Positions 1 through 12,005 of a DNA stretch of 64,000 nucleotides are shown here, piece by piece (position 1 is the stretch's first letter; each line of letters starts with the position of its first letter). The notes beneath the pieces were generated by a model, which did no database searches, was not told the DNA's origin, and saw only the letters and a list, made by a program, of their open reading frames with translations. Origin of the DNA: Rhodospirillaceae bacterium (lineage in GTDB: Bacteria > Pseudomonadota > Alphaproteobacteria > SHVZ01); NCBI GenBank assembly GCA_016792585.1, contig JAEULB010000122.1:1-64000 (forward strand). The letters run 5' to 3'. The position numbers and the translations under genes were made by a program.

Positions 1-2512
1 CGCCGCCTACGGGCTAGGCATCGACTCGCTGCGCACGACGATCAATGCCGCCAACACCAACAGCGCCAAGGGCAGCTTCGACGGCACGACGCGCGCCTAC
101 ACGATCAATGCCAACGACCAGCTGCTGAGCGTCGACGACTACCGGAACCTGATCATTGCCTACCGCAACGACGCGCCGATCCGGCTCTCGGCGGTCGCCA
201 ACGTCGTCGATGGCGCTGAAAACAAGTGGCTCGGCGCCTGGGCGGACACGACGCCGGCGATCATCATGAACGTCCAGCGCCAGCCCGGCGCCAACGTCAT
301 CGCCACCGTGGATGCGATCAAGGCGCTGCTGCCGGAGCTGCAGCGCTCGCTGCCGGCCGGCGTCAGGGTCGCCGTCCTCTCCGACCGCACCACCGGCATC
401 CGCGCCTCGGTCCGCGACGTCGAGCTCGAGCTGGCGCTGGCGGTGGTGCTGGTCGTGCTGGTGATCTTCTTCTTCCTGCACTCGATCCAGGCGACGATCA
501 TCGCCAGCCTCGCGGTGCCGATCTCGCTGATCGGCACGCTGGGGGCGATGTACCTCCTGGGCTACAGCATCAACAACCTGACCCTGATGGCGCTGACGAT
601 CGCGACCGGGTTCGTCGTCGACGACGCGATCGTCGTGATCGAGAACATCGCGCGATACCTCCGCGAAGGGAACTCGCCGGCGCAGGCGGCGCTCAAGGGC
701 TCGAAGCAGATCGGCTTCACCATCATCTCGCTGACGGTCTCGCTGATCGCGGTCCTGATCCCGCTCCTGTTCATGGGCGACGTGATCGGGCGCCTCTTCC
801 GCGAGTTCGCGGTGACCTTGGCGATCACCATCGTGATCTCGGCCGTCGTGTCGCTGACCCTGACGCCGATGCTGTCGGCGCGCTGGCTCCGACAAGAGAA
901 AGAGCCCGGCACCAAGGCCGGTCGCCGTTCGCAGAGCCTGTTCGAGCGGATCATCGCCTCCTACGACCGCGGCCTCGGGGTGGTCTTGAGGCGCCAGGGC
1001 CTGACGCTGGTGGTCGCCGCCGCCACCTTGGCGCTGACCGTGGCGCTTTACGTCTACATCCCGAAGGGCCTGTTCCCGACCCAGGACACCGGCGAGCTGC
1101 AGGCCGAGATCCATGTGGCCCGCACCGTCTCCTACACCCGCATGGCCGAGGTGCAGCAGGAGGTGGCGAAGGCGATCCTCGCCGACCCGGACGTTCGCTC
1201 TCTCTCGTCGTTCATCGGCGTCGACGGATCCAACACGACGCTGCTCGGCGTCGGACGGATGCTGATCAATCTCAAGGACGCGCGCACGACACGGCAGCCG
1301 GAGACGATGGCGCGGCTGAAAGAGCGCGCCGAGGCCATTCCCGGCATCACCTTCTATGTCCAGCCGGTGCAGGATCTGACCATCGATGCCGAAGGCGGGC
1401 CGACCCAATACCGCCTGTCGCTCTCCGGCGTCGACCAGTCGGCGGTCGATGAGTGGGCCCAGCGGCTGACCGAAGCTCTGGCCCAGGTCGATGCCGTCCG
1501 CAACCCGACGACCGAGGCCGGCGTCCTGGGCTACACCGCCTATGTCGAGGTCGACCGCGACGCTGCCGCCCGCGTCAACATCACCCTCTCGACCCTGGAC
1601 GAGACCCTCTACAGCGCCTTCGGCCAGCGGATCGTCTCGACCATCTTCACCGAGACCAACCAGTACCGGGTGATCCTGGAGGCGAGGCCCGGCCTCTTCT
1701 CCAAGCCGGAGGATCTCGGCCAGCTTCGCGTGCCCACGGTCGGCGGCAACACCACGCCGCTGTCGGTGGTGACCAAGATCCGCGAGCGCGCCGCCCCGCT
1801 CCAGATCACCCATGTGGCGCAGTTCCCCGCCGCCACGATCGGCTTCGACACGGCACCGGGCGTCTCGCTCGGTGGCGCGGTCGACGCGATCCGCACCACC
1901 GCCCAGGCGATCGGGATGCCCAACAGCATCGGCCTCACCTTCATCGGCGCCGCCAACGCCTACCAGGCCTCGCTCAAGAACGAGCTGTGGCTCATCCTGG
2001 CGGCGATCGTCTGCGTCTACATCGTGCTGGGCGTGCTCTACGAGAGCTTCATCCACCCGCTGACGATCCTCTCGACGCTGCCGTCCGCCGGCGTCGGCGC
2101 GCTGCTGGCGCTGATGATGACCGGATCCGACCTGGGCATCATCGGCATCATCGGCATCATCCTCTTGATCGGCATCGTCAAGAAGAACGCGATCATGATG
2201 ATCGACTTCGCGATCGACGCCGAGCGCAACGAGGGCAAGTCGCCCGAGGAGGCGATCCGCCAGGCCGCACTCCTCCGCTTCCGCCCGATCCTGATGACGA
2301 CGCTGGCGGCCCTTTTCGCCGCGGTGCCGCTGATGCTGGGCTGGGGCCACGGCTCGGAGCTGCGCAACCCGCTCGGCGTCTCGATCTTCGGCGGCCTGGT
2401 CTTGAGCCAGATCCTGACGCTGTACACGACCCCGGTGATCTACCTCGCCTTCGATCGGATGCTGAAGCGCCCGGAGGTGCCGCGTGCGCCGAAGGAGGCC
2501 GCAGCGCCGTGA
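1..2512 (+). CDS. RND multidrug efflux permease, MdtB/AcrB type (5' end outside window)
   Basis: Inner-membrane drug/proton antiporter of the HAE1 RND family. The reading frame is already open at base 2, so the start and roughly the first 200 residues lie upstream. The visible part includes the periplasmic porter region, the TM4 motif GFVVDDAIVVIEN with the paired aspartates of the proton relay, the TM10 motif GIVKKNA with its conserved lysine, and the usual C-terminal membrane block. It stops with TGA overlapping the GTG start of the next permease. Tandem RND permeases followed by an outer-membrane factor resemble mdtBC, in which the two proteins form a heterotrimer. The matching mdtA-type adaptor would be expected just upstream. 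Substrate cannot be read from sequence. Confidence 0.93.
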   Translation, partial: AAYGLGIDSLRTTINAANTNSAKGSFDGTTRAYTINANDQLLSVDDYRNLIIAYRNDAPIRLSAVANVVDGAENKWLGAWADTTPAIIMNVQRQPGANVIATVDAIKALLPELQRSLPAGVRVAVLSDRTTGIRASVRDVELELALAVVLVVLVIFFFLHSIQATIIASLAVPISLIGTLGAMYLLGYSINNLTLMALTIATGFVVDDAIVVIENIARYLREGNSPAQAALKGSKQIGFTIISLTVSLIAVLIPLLFMGDVIGRLFREFAVTLAITIVISAVVSLTLTPMLSARWLRQEKEPGTKAGRRSQSLFERIIASYDRGLGVVLRRQGLTLVVAAATLALTVALYVYIPKGLFPTQDTGELQAEIHVARTVSYTRMAEVQQEVAKAILADPDVRSLSSFIGVDGSNTTLLGVGRMLINLKDARTTRQPETMARLKERAEAIPGITFYVQPVQDLTIDAEGGPTQYRLSLSGVDQSAVDEWAQRLTEALAQVDAVRNPTTEAGVLGYTAYVEVDRDAAARVNITLSTLDETLYSAFGQRIVSTIFTETNQYRVILEARPGLFSKPEDLGQLRVPTVGGNTTPLSVVTKIRERAAPLQITHVAQFPAATIGFDTAPGVSLGGAVDAIRTTAQAIGMPNSIGLTFIGAANAYQASLKNELWLILAAIVCVYIVLGVLYESFIHPLTILSTLPSAGVGALLALMMTGSDLGIIGIIGIILLIGIVKKNAIMMIDFAIDAERNEGKSPEEAIRQAALLRFRPILMTTLAALFAAVPLMLGWGHGSELRNPLGVSIFGGLVLSQILTLYTTPVIYLAFDRMLKRPEVPRAPKEAAAP
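2135..2161 (+). repeat. Three perfect tandem copies of a 9-bp unit (GGCATCATC) inside the RND permease gene
   Basis: The 9-base unit GGCATCATC occurs three times without mismatch and encodes Gly-Ile-Ile three times in a transmembrane helix just before the GIVKKNA motif. The neighbouring permease has a non-repetitive helix at the same place. It is probably chance within a hydrophobic helix, but perfect 9-mers could change copy number without shifting the frame. Confidence 0.6.
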
Positions 2513-5500
2513 ACCTCTCGGAACCCTTCGTCCGGCGGCCGGTCGGCACCACGCTCTTGACCGTCGCCGTCGCGCTCGCCGGCATCGCCGCCTATTTCGC
2601 GCTGCCGGTCTCGCCGCTGCCGTCGGTCGACATCCCGACCATCTCGGTCCGCGCCAGCATTCCCGGCGCCAGCCCCGAGACCATGGCTTCCAGCGTCGCC
2701 ACGCCGCTCGAGCGCCGGCTCGGCGTGATCGCCGACGTGACCGAGATGACCTCGTCCAGCGGCGCCGGCTCCACCGGCGTCACGCTGCAGTTCAAGCTCT
2801 CCCGCGACATCGACGGCGCCGCCCGCGACGTGATGGCGGCGATCAACGCGGCGCGCGGCGACCTGCCCTCGACGCTCCGCAGCAACCCCACCTACCGCAA
2901 GTTCAACCCCGCCGACGCGCCGATCATGATCCTGGCGCTGACCTCGGCCAGCATGACCCGCGGCCAGATCTACGAGGCGGCCGCGAACGTCGTGCAGCAG
3001 AGGCTCTCGCAGGTGTCGGGGGTCGGCGACGTCGAGATCGGCGGAAGCTCGCTGCCGGCGGTCCGAGTCGAGCTCCAGCCCTACTCGCTCTCGAAATACG
3101 GGATCAGCCTCGAGGACGTGCGCGCCGCGATTGCCGCCGCCAACCCCAACCGGCCCAAGGGAGCGATCGAAAGCGATGGGCGCCGCTATCAGGTCTACAC
3201 CAACGACGCCAGCGCGCTGGTGGCATCCGACTTCCGCGACCTGATCGTCGCCTGGCGCGACGGCGCGCCGGTCCGGCTCCGCAACGTCGCCGAGGTGATC
3301 GACAGCGTCGAGGACACCCGCACGCTGGGACTGGTCAATGGCCAGCCTTCGGTGGTGGCGATCATCAGCCGCCAGCCGAACGCCAACATCATCGAGACGG
3401 TCGATGCGATCAAGGCGGAGCTGCCGGAGCTCAAGGCCGAGCTTCCCGGTATCGACCTGACCATCGCTTCCGACCGCACGCGCACGATCCGGGCCTCGCT
3501 GAACGAAGTCGGCCTGACTCTGATCATCTCGATCGTGCTCGTCATCGCCGTGGTCGCGCTGTTCCTTAGGAGCTGGCGGGCCACGGCGATCCCGGCGATC
3601 TCGACCGTGGTCTCGATCCTGGGCGGGCTGGCGGTGATGTACGCGGCCGGATTCAGCCTCAACAACCTGAGCCTGATGGCGCTGACGGTGGCGACCGGCT
3701 TCGTCGTCGACGACGCGATCGTCGTGCTGGAGAACACCAGCCGCCACCTCGAGCAGGGCATGAGCCGCTTCAAGGCGGCGTTGCTGGGTGCGCGCGAGGT
3801 CGGATTCACCGTGCTGTCGATCAGCCTGTCGCTGGTCGCGGTGTTCATCCCGCTGCTGTTCATGGGCGGCATCGTCGGCCGGCTCTTTCGCGAGTTTGCG
3901 GTCACGCTGTCGGCGGCAGTGATGATCTCGCTGGTGATCTCGCTGACGACGACGCCGATGATGTGCGCCTACCTGCTGACGCCCGAAGGCGACGGCAAGC
4001 CGGGTCGCATCTCGCGCTGGCTGGAGGGCGGATACCGGTTCGTCGTCCGGACCTATGGCCGAAGCCTCGACTGGGCGCTCGACAACGCACCGCTGATGCT
4101 CTTCGTGTTCGTCTTCGTGATCGGGCTCAACGTCTGGCTGTTCACCGCCGTGCCGAAGGGCTTCTTCCCGCAGCAGGACACCGGCCAGCTCAACGGGTTC
4201 CTCCGCGCCGACCAAAGCATCTCGTTCGAGGCGATGCGCGGCAAGCTGACCGAGATCGTCGAGGTCATAAGGCGCGACCCGGCCGTCGACACCGTGGTGG
4301 GCTTCACCGGCGGCAGCCGCGCCGGCTCGGGCTTCCTCTTCGTCACCCTCAAGCCGAAGCCGGGGCGCACCGAGTCGAGCCAGCAGGTGATTGCCCGGCT
4401 CAGGCCGCAGCTGGCGCAGATCACCGGTGCTGCCCTGTTCCTCAACCCGGTGCAGGACGTGCGCGCCGGCGGCCGCGGCGGCAACGCCAGCTACCAGTAC
4501 ACGCTGAAGAGCGACAACCTGGCCGACCTCCGGCTCTGGGCCGCGCGGCTCGCCGACGAGATGAAGAGCCAGCCCGAGCTGATCGACGTCGACACCGACC
4601 AGCAGGACCGCGGCGTCGAGACCTTCCTCACTGTCGACCGCGACGCCGCGACAAGGCTCGGCGTCTCCTCGCGCGACGTCGACAACGCGCTCTACAACGC
4701 CTTCGGCCAGCGCCGGGTCACCACGCTCTACAAGGACCTCAACCAGTACCACGTGATCATGGAGGTGGCGCCCCACCTCGCCCGCGATCCCTCGGCGCTG
4801 CGCGACGTCTATGTGCCGGCCGGTACCACGAGTACGACGCAAACCGCGACGGCCACCACCCGCGATCCCTCGACCGGATCGGCGCTGACCCGGGCGCCGC
4901 GCAACATGGTGCCGCTCTCGGCCATCGCCCGCTATGCCGACGGCTCGACCCCGACCGCGATCAACCACCAGGACATGGCGATCTCGACCACGGTCTCGTT
5001 CAACGTCGCCGACGGCTATTCGCTGAGCGACGCGCAGCTGGCGATCTCGCGCTCGGAAGCGAACATCCGGATGCCGACGACGCTTCGCGGCAGCTACCAG
5101 GGAACGGCACGCGCCTACCAGGACTCGCTCCGCGACCAGCCGCTGCTGATCCTGGCGGCGATCCTGACCATCTACATCGTGCTGGGCGTGCTCTACGAGA
5201 GCTACGTCCATCCCGTGACGGTGCTCTCGACGCTCCCCTCGGCCGGCGTCGGCGCGCTGATCGCCCTTCTGTTGACCCGGATGGAGTTCTCGATCATCGC
5301 GCTGATCGGCCTCATCCTCCTGATCGGCATCGTCAAGAAGAACGCGATCCTGATCATCGACTTCGCGATCGACGCGCAGCGCGCCCGCGGCCTGACCGCG
5401 CGCGAAGCGATCCACGAGGCATCCATCCTCCGTTTCCGGCCGATCCTGATGACCACATTGGCCGCCATCCTCGGCGCGGTTCCGCTGGCGATCGGCTTCG

Positions 5501-5664
5501 GCGAAGGCGCCGAGTTGCGCCGCCCGCTCGGCGTCGCGATCATCGGCGGCCTGATCGCCAGCCAAGTGATCACACTGCTGACAACGCCGGTCATTTACCT
5601 CTACATGGACAAGCTCACGCGGCGGCGCCGCGACGAGCGACTGCTCGCCCGCGGATCTTCATGA
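2509..5664 (+). CDS. RND multidrug efflux permease, MdtC/AcrB type
   Basis: Full-length inner-membrane RND antiporter of 1051 residues, the normal size for the family. It begins at a GTG that overlaps the upstream stop (GTGA), giving V-N-L-S-E-P-F-V-R-R-P-V, a typical RND N-terminus. Visible landmarks are the N-terminal TM1, the periplasmic porter domains, GFVVDDAIVVLEN in TM4 with the proton-relay aspartates, and GIVKKNAILI in TM10. A Thr/Ser-rich stretch at about residues 771-797 interrupts the second periplasmic half and looks like an inserted flexible loop. It most likely pairs with the preceding permease and with the outer-membrane factor whose start overlaps its stop. Confidence 0.95.
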   Translation: MNLSEPFVRRPVGTTLLTVAVALAGIAAYFALPVSPLPSVDIPTISVRASIPGASPETMASSVATPLERRLGVIADVTEMTSSSGAGSTGVTLQFKLSRDIDGAARDVMAAINAARGDLPSTLRSNPTYRKFNPADAPIMILALTSASMTRGQIYEAAANVVQQRLSQVSGVGDVEIGGSSLPAVRVELQPYSLSKYGISLEDVRAAIAAANPNRPKGAIESDGRRYQVYTNDASALVASDFRDLIVAWRDGAPVRLRNVAEVIDSVEDTRTLGLVNGQPSVVAIISRQPNANIIETVDAIKAELPELKAELPGIDLTIASDRTRTIRASLNEVGLTLIISIVLVIAVVALFLRSWRATAIPAISTVVSILGGLAVMYAAGFSLNNLSLMALTVATGFVVDDAIVVLENTSRHLEQGMSRFKAALLGAREVGFTVLSISLSLVAVFIPLLFMGGIVGRLFREFAVTLSAAVMISLVISLTTTPMMCAYLLTPEGDGKPGRISRWLEGGYRFVVRTYGRSLDWALDNAPLMLFVFVFVIGLNVWLFTAVPKGFFPQQDTGQLNGFLRADQSISFEAMRGKLTEIVEVIRRDPAVDTVVGFTGGSRAGSGFLFVTLKPKPGRTESSQQVIARLRPQLAQITGAALFLNPVQDVRAGGRGGNASYQYTLKSDNLADLRLWAARLADEMKSQPELIDVDTDQQDRGVETFLTVDRDAATRLGVSSRDVDNALYNAFGQRRVTTLYKDLNQYHVIMEVAPHLARDPSALRDVYVPAGTTSTTQTATATTRDPSTGSALTRAPRNMVPLSAIARYADGSTPTAINHQDMAISTTVSFNVADGYSLSDAQLAISRSEANIRMPTTLRGSYQGTARAYQDSLRDQPLLILAAILTIYIVLGVLYESYVHPVTVLSTLPSAGVGALIALLLTRMEFSIIALIGLILLIGIVKKNAILIIDFAIDAQRARGLTAREAIHEASILRFRPILMTTLAAILGAVPLAIGFGEGAELRRPLGVAIIGGLIASQVITLLTTPVIYLYMDKLTRRRRDERLLARGSS

Positions 5665-7070
5665 AGACCTCTCGCCTCCTTTTGGCCTTCCTCGCCCTGC
5701 AGCTCGCCGGATGTGCCCGCGGCCGCGAACATGTGGTGCCGACCGCGCCGATGGCATCCGCCTACAAGGAGACGCCGCCAGGCTGGAAAGTCGCCGCGCC
5801 CGCCGACGTGCTCGATCGCGGTCCGTGGTGGATGCTGTTCAACGACCCGCTCCTGGACGAGCTCGAGCGCAGGGTCGAGGTGTCGAACCAGACGCTGGCG
5901 GAGGCCGAGGCGCGCTACCGCTCCGCCCGCGCGCTGGTGCAGGAGCAGCGCTCGGCCCTGTTCCCGACCGTCGACATCTCCGGAAGCGGCCAGCGCGCGC
6001 AGTCCTCGGCCGGCTCGTCGGGATTCCGGCCGCCCGCGTCGACCGCCTATCGCATCGCCATCGGCGGCACCTGGGAGCCCGACGTCTGGGGCCGGATCCG
6101 CTCGACCGTCACCGCCGCCGAGGCCTCGGCGGAGGCAAGCGCTGCCGATCTCGCCGCCGCACGGCTCTCGGTCCAGGGCGAGCTCGCGACCAACTATCTC
6201 CAGCTCCGCAACGTCGACTCCCTGATCGCGCTGCTGGTCGCGACCGTCGATGCGTATGAGGAAGCGCTCCGCATCACGCAGAACCGCTTCGATGCCGGTA
6301 TCGCGCCCCGCAGCGACGTGCTGCAGGCAGAGACCCAGCTCGCCAGCGCCCAAGCCGACCTCGAAGGGCTCGACCGCCAGCGCGCCCAGCTCGAGCATGC
6401 GATCGCGGTGCTGATCGGCGAGGCGCCGGGCAACTTCTCGCTCGCGGTTGCGCTCCAGACCGATCCGGTCGTGCCGGTGGTGCCGCCGGGAATTCCGTCC
6501 CAGCTTCTGCTTCGTCGCCCCGACATCGCCGCCGCCGAGCGCCGCGTCGCCTCGGCCAATGCCTCGATCGGTGCCGCGGAGGCGGCGTTCTTCCCCGACT
6601 TCTCGCTGACCGGCACCTACGGCTTCTCAGGGCCCGAGCTCGGCCGGCTGATCAGCGCCTCGCAGTCGCTGTGGTCGCTCGGCCTCGCGGTCGCGCAGAC
6701 CGTCTTCGACGGCGGCGCTCGCACCGCCCGTGCCGATCAGGCCAAGGCCGAGTACGACCGTACCGTCGCCAATTATCGCCAGACGGCGCTCACCGCCTTC
6801 GGCGACGTCGAGGACCAGCTTGCCGCCGCCCGCGTGCTCGAGCGACAGCAGGAGCTGCGCCAGCAGGCCTCGCGTGCCGCCGACGAGGCGGAGCGACTCG
6901 CAATCAACCAGTACCAGGCCGGACGGCTCGGATACGCCGACGTGATCGTGGCCCAAGTCGCGGCGTTCAACGCCCGCCGCCAGCTCGCCCAGGTGATCGC
7001 CGACCGCCAGACCTCGGCCGTCGCGCTGATCCAGGCGCTCGGCGGCGGCTGGAGCGCACCCGGGAAATAG
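5661..7070 (+). CDS. Outer-membrane efflux lipoprotein, NodT/OprM family
   Basis: TolC-like outer-membrane channel of 469 residues, the usual NodT-family length. The start ATG overlaps the upstream TGA (ATGA). The N-terminus is a lipoprotein signal with lipobox L-A-G-C, placing the acylated cysteine at residue 18. Two repeated outer-membrane-efflux halves follow, with characteristic pieces such as WWMLFNDPLLDEL near the N-terminus, RPDIAAAERR in the middle and long alpha-helical hairpins rich in Ala, Gln and Arg. It is the only outer-membrane factor in this operon, so it probably serves both the RND pair upstream and the MacAB pair downstream. Confidence 0.95.
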   Translation: MKTSRLLLAFLALQLAGCARGREHVVPTAPMASAYKETPPGWKVAAPADVLDRGPWWMLFNDPLLDELERRVEVSNQTLAEAEARYRSARALVQEQRSALFPTVDISGSGQRAQSSAGSSGFRPPASTAYRIAIGGTWEPDVWGRIRSTVTAAEASAEASAADLAAARLSVQGELATNYLQLRNVDSLIALLVATVDAYEEALRITQNRFDAGIAPRSDVLQAETQLASAQADLEGLDRQRAQLEHAIAVLIGEAPGNFSLAVALQTDPVVPVVPPGIPSQLLLRRPDIAAAERRVASANASIGAAEAAFFPDFSLTGTYGFSGPELGRLISASQSLWSLGLAVAQTVFDGGARTARADQAKAEYDRTVANYRQTALTAFGDVEDQLAAARVLERQQELRQQASRAADEAERLAINQYQAGRLGYADVIVAQVAAFNARRQLAQVIADRQTSAVALIQALGGGWSAPGK

Positions 7071-7102
7071 CGGGCCGTCGCCGGCTGGGATATCGTAGAG
7101 GC

Positions 7103-8241
7103 ATGGGGAGTCGCACAAAGTGGACGACGCTCGGCCTCGCCGCTGCCGCCGCGATCGGCTGCGCCTGGTGGCTATTCTCGGCCCGGGCCGATACGCGCCC
7201 GCCCTATCGCGTTCACACGGTCGCGCTCGGCAGCGTCGAGAACACGGTCTCGGCCGTCGGCGTCCTCCAGCCGCTCAACTACGTCGATGTCGGCACCCAG
7301 GTCTCCGGCCAGCTCAAGAAGATCCTCGTCGACAACGGCGCCAAGGTCAAAGAAGGCCAGCTCATTGCGCAGATCGACCCGACCGTCTTCGAGGCGAGGG
7401 TCGCAGCGTCCGAGGCCCAGCTTCTCAACTACCGGGCCCAGATCACGGACAAGCAGGTCCAGCTCGACCTGGCACGCCTCCAGTTCGAGCGCCAGCGCCG
7501 GCTGATGACCGACCGGGCGACGAGCCAGGAGGCGTTCGAGATCGCCGATGCGCAGCGGAAGTCGCTGGGCGCCCAGATCGCCGTCCTCGAGGCCCAGGTC
7601 AAGCAGACGGAATCGACGCTGAAGGCCGACCGGGCCAATCTGAGCTACACCAACATCTACGCGCCGATGGCGGGTACCGTCGTCGACATCATCGCCCGCC
7701 AGGGCGGCATGCTGAACGCCAACCAGCAGGCGCCGATCGTGCTCCGGATCGCCGACCTCGACACCATGACCGTGAAGTCCCAGGTGTCGGAGGCCGACGT
7801 TCCGAAGCTCGCCGTCGACATGCCCGTCTACTTCACCACCCTCGGTCAGCCCGATCGACGGCGCGCCGGCAAGCTGCGCCAGATCCTGCCGACGCCGGAG
7901 GTGGTCAACAACGTGGTGCTCTATTCGGCGCTCTTCGACGTCGAGAATCCGACGCATGACCTGCTACCGCAGATGAGCGCGCAGGTCTTCTTCGTGGTGG
8001 GGCAGGTCCGCGACGTGCCGGTGGTCCCGATGTCGGCGATCAAGCCGGTGCCCCGCATGCAGGGCCGCTATGTCGCGCGCGTGGTCGAGGTCGACGGCCC
8101 GGCCGAGCGCCAGATCGAGATCGGCGTCACTGACCGGATCCTGGGCGAGGTGAAGTCCGGCCTCGCGGTCGGCGACGAGATCGCCATCGATGCCGGCGCC
8201 GGCGCGCGTGGGCCGGGCGGCTTCTGGCGACTGCTGCGCCT

Positions 8242-8245
<4 letters not shown>
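7103..8245 (+). CDS. macA: Periplasmic adaptor protein, MacA/HlyD family
   Basis: Membrane-fusion protein of 380 residues that would link the MacB ATPase in the inner membrane to the outer-membrane channel. The N-terminus has one membrane anchor or uncleaved signal (about residues 8-26). Then come a biotinyl-lipoyl half ([20 protein letters not shown]), a coiled-coil hairpin (about residues 90-165), the second lipoyl half ([15 protein letters not shown]) and a beta-barrel domain. The ATG at 7103 fits the first hydrophobic segment. The stop overlaps the GTG of macB, which supports a MacAB pair. An adaptor for the RND pair would normally lie upstream of the two permeases, so this one is assigned to MacB. 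Confidence 0.9.
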
Positions 8246-10236
<1,991 letters not shown>

Positions 10237-10239
10237 GCG

Positions 10240-10995
10240 CTAGCTGCGCCCGCCGTCGACCGAGATGATCTGGCCGGTGATCCACTCCGCCTGGTCGGAT
10301 GCCAGCCACAGCACCGCATTGGCGATGTCCTCGGGCTTGCCGAGACGCCGGGTGTGCGTGTTCTCGACCAGCCGCTTCTGGCCTTCGGGGCCGTAGCTGT
10401 CCCATTGCTTCTGGGTCGAGGGGTTCGAGATCACGAAGCCCGGCGCCACGCTGTTGACGGTGATGCCGTGAGGCGCCAGCTCCCACGAGAGCTGGCGCGT
10501 GATGCCGACCACCGCGTGCTTGGCCGCGGCATAGCCCTGGATGCCGGTCAGGCTCGGGCGCAATCCGGCGCCCGACGAGATCGTGACGACGCGGCCCTTC
10601 TTCTGACGCTTCATGATCGGCGCCACCGCCTGGATGCACCAGAAGGCGCTGTCGGCATTCGCCTTGAACAGCACGTGCCACTTTTCCTCGTCGATCTCCT
10701 CGATCGGCCGGTTGACCTGGCCGCGGACGCCTCCCGCCGCCATCGCCAGGATGTCGATGCCGCCCTCAGCCTCGGCAATCTTGTTGATCGTCGCCTGCAC
10801 GGCGGCGCGGTCGGAGAGGTCGAGCGAGGCGGTGCCGACGGCGCCGGCCGCCGTCGCGCCCTTCAATCCCTCGGGATCGAGGTCGAGCGCATGGACGCGG
10901 GCACCGGAATTGGCAAAGGCCTGGACGATGCCGCGGCCGATGCCTTGGGCGGCGCCGGTGACGACTACGCGGCGGCCGGAGAAGTCGAGCTGCAT
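10240..10995 (-). CDS. Short-chain dehydrogenase/reductase
   Basis: Classical SDR of 251 residues, cytoplasmic and NAD(P)-dependent. The N-terminus carries the cofactor motif TGAAQGIGRG; Asp in LDLDPEG at the end of beta-2 suggests NAD rather than NADP. The catalytic serine is in TISSGAG and the YxxxK pair is in GYAAAKHAV. The C-terminus ends with the common VDGGRS. Its start lies 31 bases inside the upstream ketopantoate-reductase-like gene, so the two are translationally linked. It is the last gene of a three-gene operon with a creatininase-family protein. The substrate is unknown; a hydroxy-acid or amide-derived alcohol would fit the context. The gene converges on macB with only three bases between stops. 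Confidence 0.92.
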   Translation of the reverse strand: MQLDFSGRRVVVTGAAQGIGRGIVQAFANSGARVHALDLDPEGLKGATAAGAVGTASLDLSDRAAVQATINKIAEAEGGIDILAMAAGGVRGQVNRPIEEIDEEKWHVLFKANADSAFWCIQAVAPIMKRQKKGRVVTISSGAGLRPSLTGIQGYAAAKHAVVGITRQLSWELAPHGITVNSVAPGFVISNPSTQKQWDSYGPEGQKRLVENTHTRRLGKPEDIANAVLWLASDQAEWITGQIISVDGGRS

Positions 10996-12005
10996 GTTTC
11001 GAGCAACCTATCCAGAGTTTCCCAGGATTGTTGGCGGCGGCCGTCCTCGATGTCGTGGATCAGCTCGACCAGCCGGTCGATCACCGGCGTCGTCATGCCC
11101 ATCTCTCGGGCGATCAGTGAAACGACGGCGATCTGAGAGTCGACCTCGGTCTTGCGCTTCCTGACCGCGAGGTCGCGCCAGACGCCGGAATGGGTCTTGG
11201 CGCCGTGCCGGTTGAACTCGGCCATGTCGGCGACCGACTTCCTGGCCCCGGCTTCGGGCGCGCCCGGCAGATAGGCCGCAGGCTCGAAGCCGTTGAAGCC
11301 GAGCGGCCTGACGCCGCGCCTGGATGCCACCGCCATCACCTCGCGCGCGAGGCGGTGGAAGACCGGAAAGTGGCGCTTGGACTCGAAGTTCTCGGTCATC
11401 GAGCCCATCGTCAGCGCGGTCGCGAACAGCTGCGCGCCGTAGCCAAGCTTGCCCCAGAGATAGCCCCAGATGTTGTCGGTCGCGATCGCGTTCGGATCGA
11501 GGATCGAGAAGAGACGGTGCATCTCCTTGAGCCTCGGCGTCATCTTGCCGTCGAGCTCGCCGATCGCGATGAAGCCCCGGTTGCCGTAGAGGATCTGCCC
11601 CGGTCCGTGCCAGTCGGCGCCGTAGTTGACGAAGCAGCCCATGGTCCGCTTCTCGCCGGCGAGCTTCGAGATCGCGATCTCGTTGAGACCGTTCTGAGCC
11701 GAGACGATGAAGCCGTCGGCCGCCAGATGCGGCAGCAGCGCCCTGGTCGCGGCCTCGGTGTGGTGCGCCTTCACCGCAAGCACGACGCGGTCATAGGTGC
11801 CCTTGAGCTCGCCCGGCGTCGTCGCCTTGACCTTCTGGCGAAAAGTCTCGACCGGCCCCTCGATCGAGAGACCGTTGGCGTTCATCGCCTTCACATGCTC
11901 CTCGACGACGTCGACCAGCAGGACGTCCTCGCCGGCGCGGGCGAGATAGGCCCCCAGCGTGCCACCGATGGCACCGGCCCCCCAGATGACGATGGGCGTG
12001 CTCAT
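10965..12005 (-). CDS. Ketopantoate reductase (PanE/ApbA)-family oxidoreductase
   Basis: NAD(P)-dependent 2-ketoacid reductase-like protein of 346 residues. The N-terminal Rossmann fold has IVIWGAGAIGGTLGAYL and an acidic residue after beta-2 (LLVDV). The middle has VKAHHTEAA, matching the family VKxxxT signature, and a C-terminal helical ApbA_C domain follows. I chose the ATG at 12005, which overlaps the upstream stop (ATGA), rather than the GTG two codons earlier. Lying between a creatininase-family hydrolase and an SDR, it is more likely a catabolic 2-keto or 2-hydroxy acid enzyme than the pantothenate enzyme itself. That is inference from context. Confidence 0.88.
   Translation of the reverse strand: MSTPIVIWGAGAIGGTLGAYLARAGEDVLLVDVVEEHVKAMNANGLSIEGPVETFRQKVKATTPGELKGTYDRVVLAVKAHHTEAATRALLPHLAADGFIVSAQNGLNEIAISKLAGEKRTMGCFVNYGADWHGPGQILYGNRGFIAIGELDGKMTPRLKEMHRLFSILDPNAIATDNIWGYLWGKLGYGAQLFATALTMGSMTENFESKRHFPVFHRLAREVMAVASRRGVRPLGFNGFEPAAYLPGAPEAGARKSVADMAEFNRHGAKTHSGVWRDLAVRKRKTEVDSQIAVVSLIAREMGMTTPVIDRLVELIHDIEDGRRQQSWETLDRLLETCSSTSPAAA

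Noticed and set aside
14-2350. Long minus-strand open frame opposite the first RND permease
   Set aside because: Rich in Arg, Asp, His and Gln with no domain pattern; it is the mirror frame expected in GC-rich coding DNA, and the plus-strand RND protein is unambiguous.
2440-5565. Minus-strand open frame of over 1000 codons opposite the second RND permease
   Set aside because: Same low-complexity R/D/H/Q composition, no family motif; shadow of the real gene.
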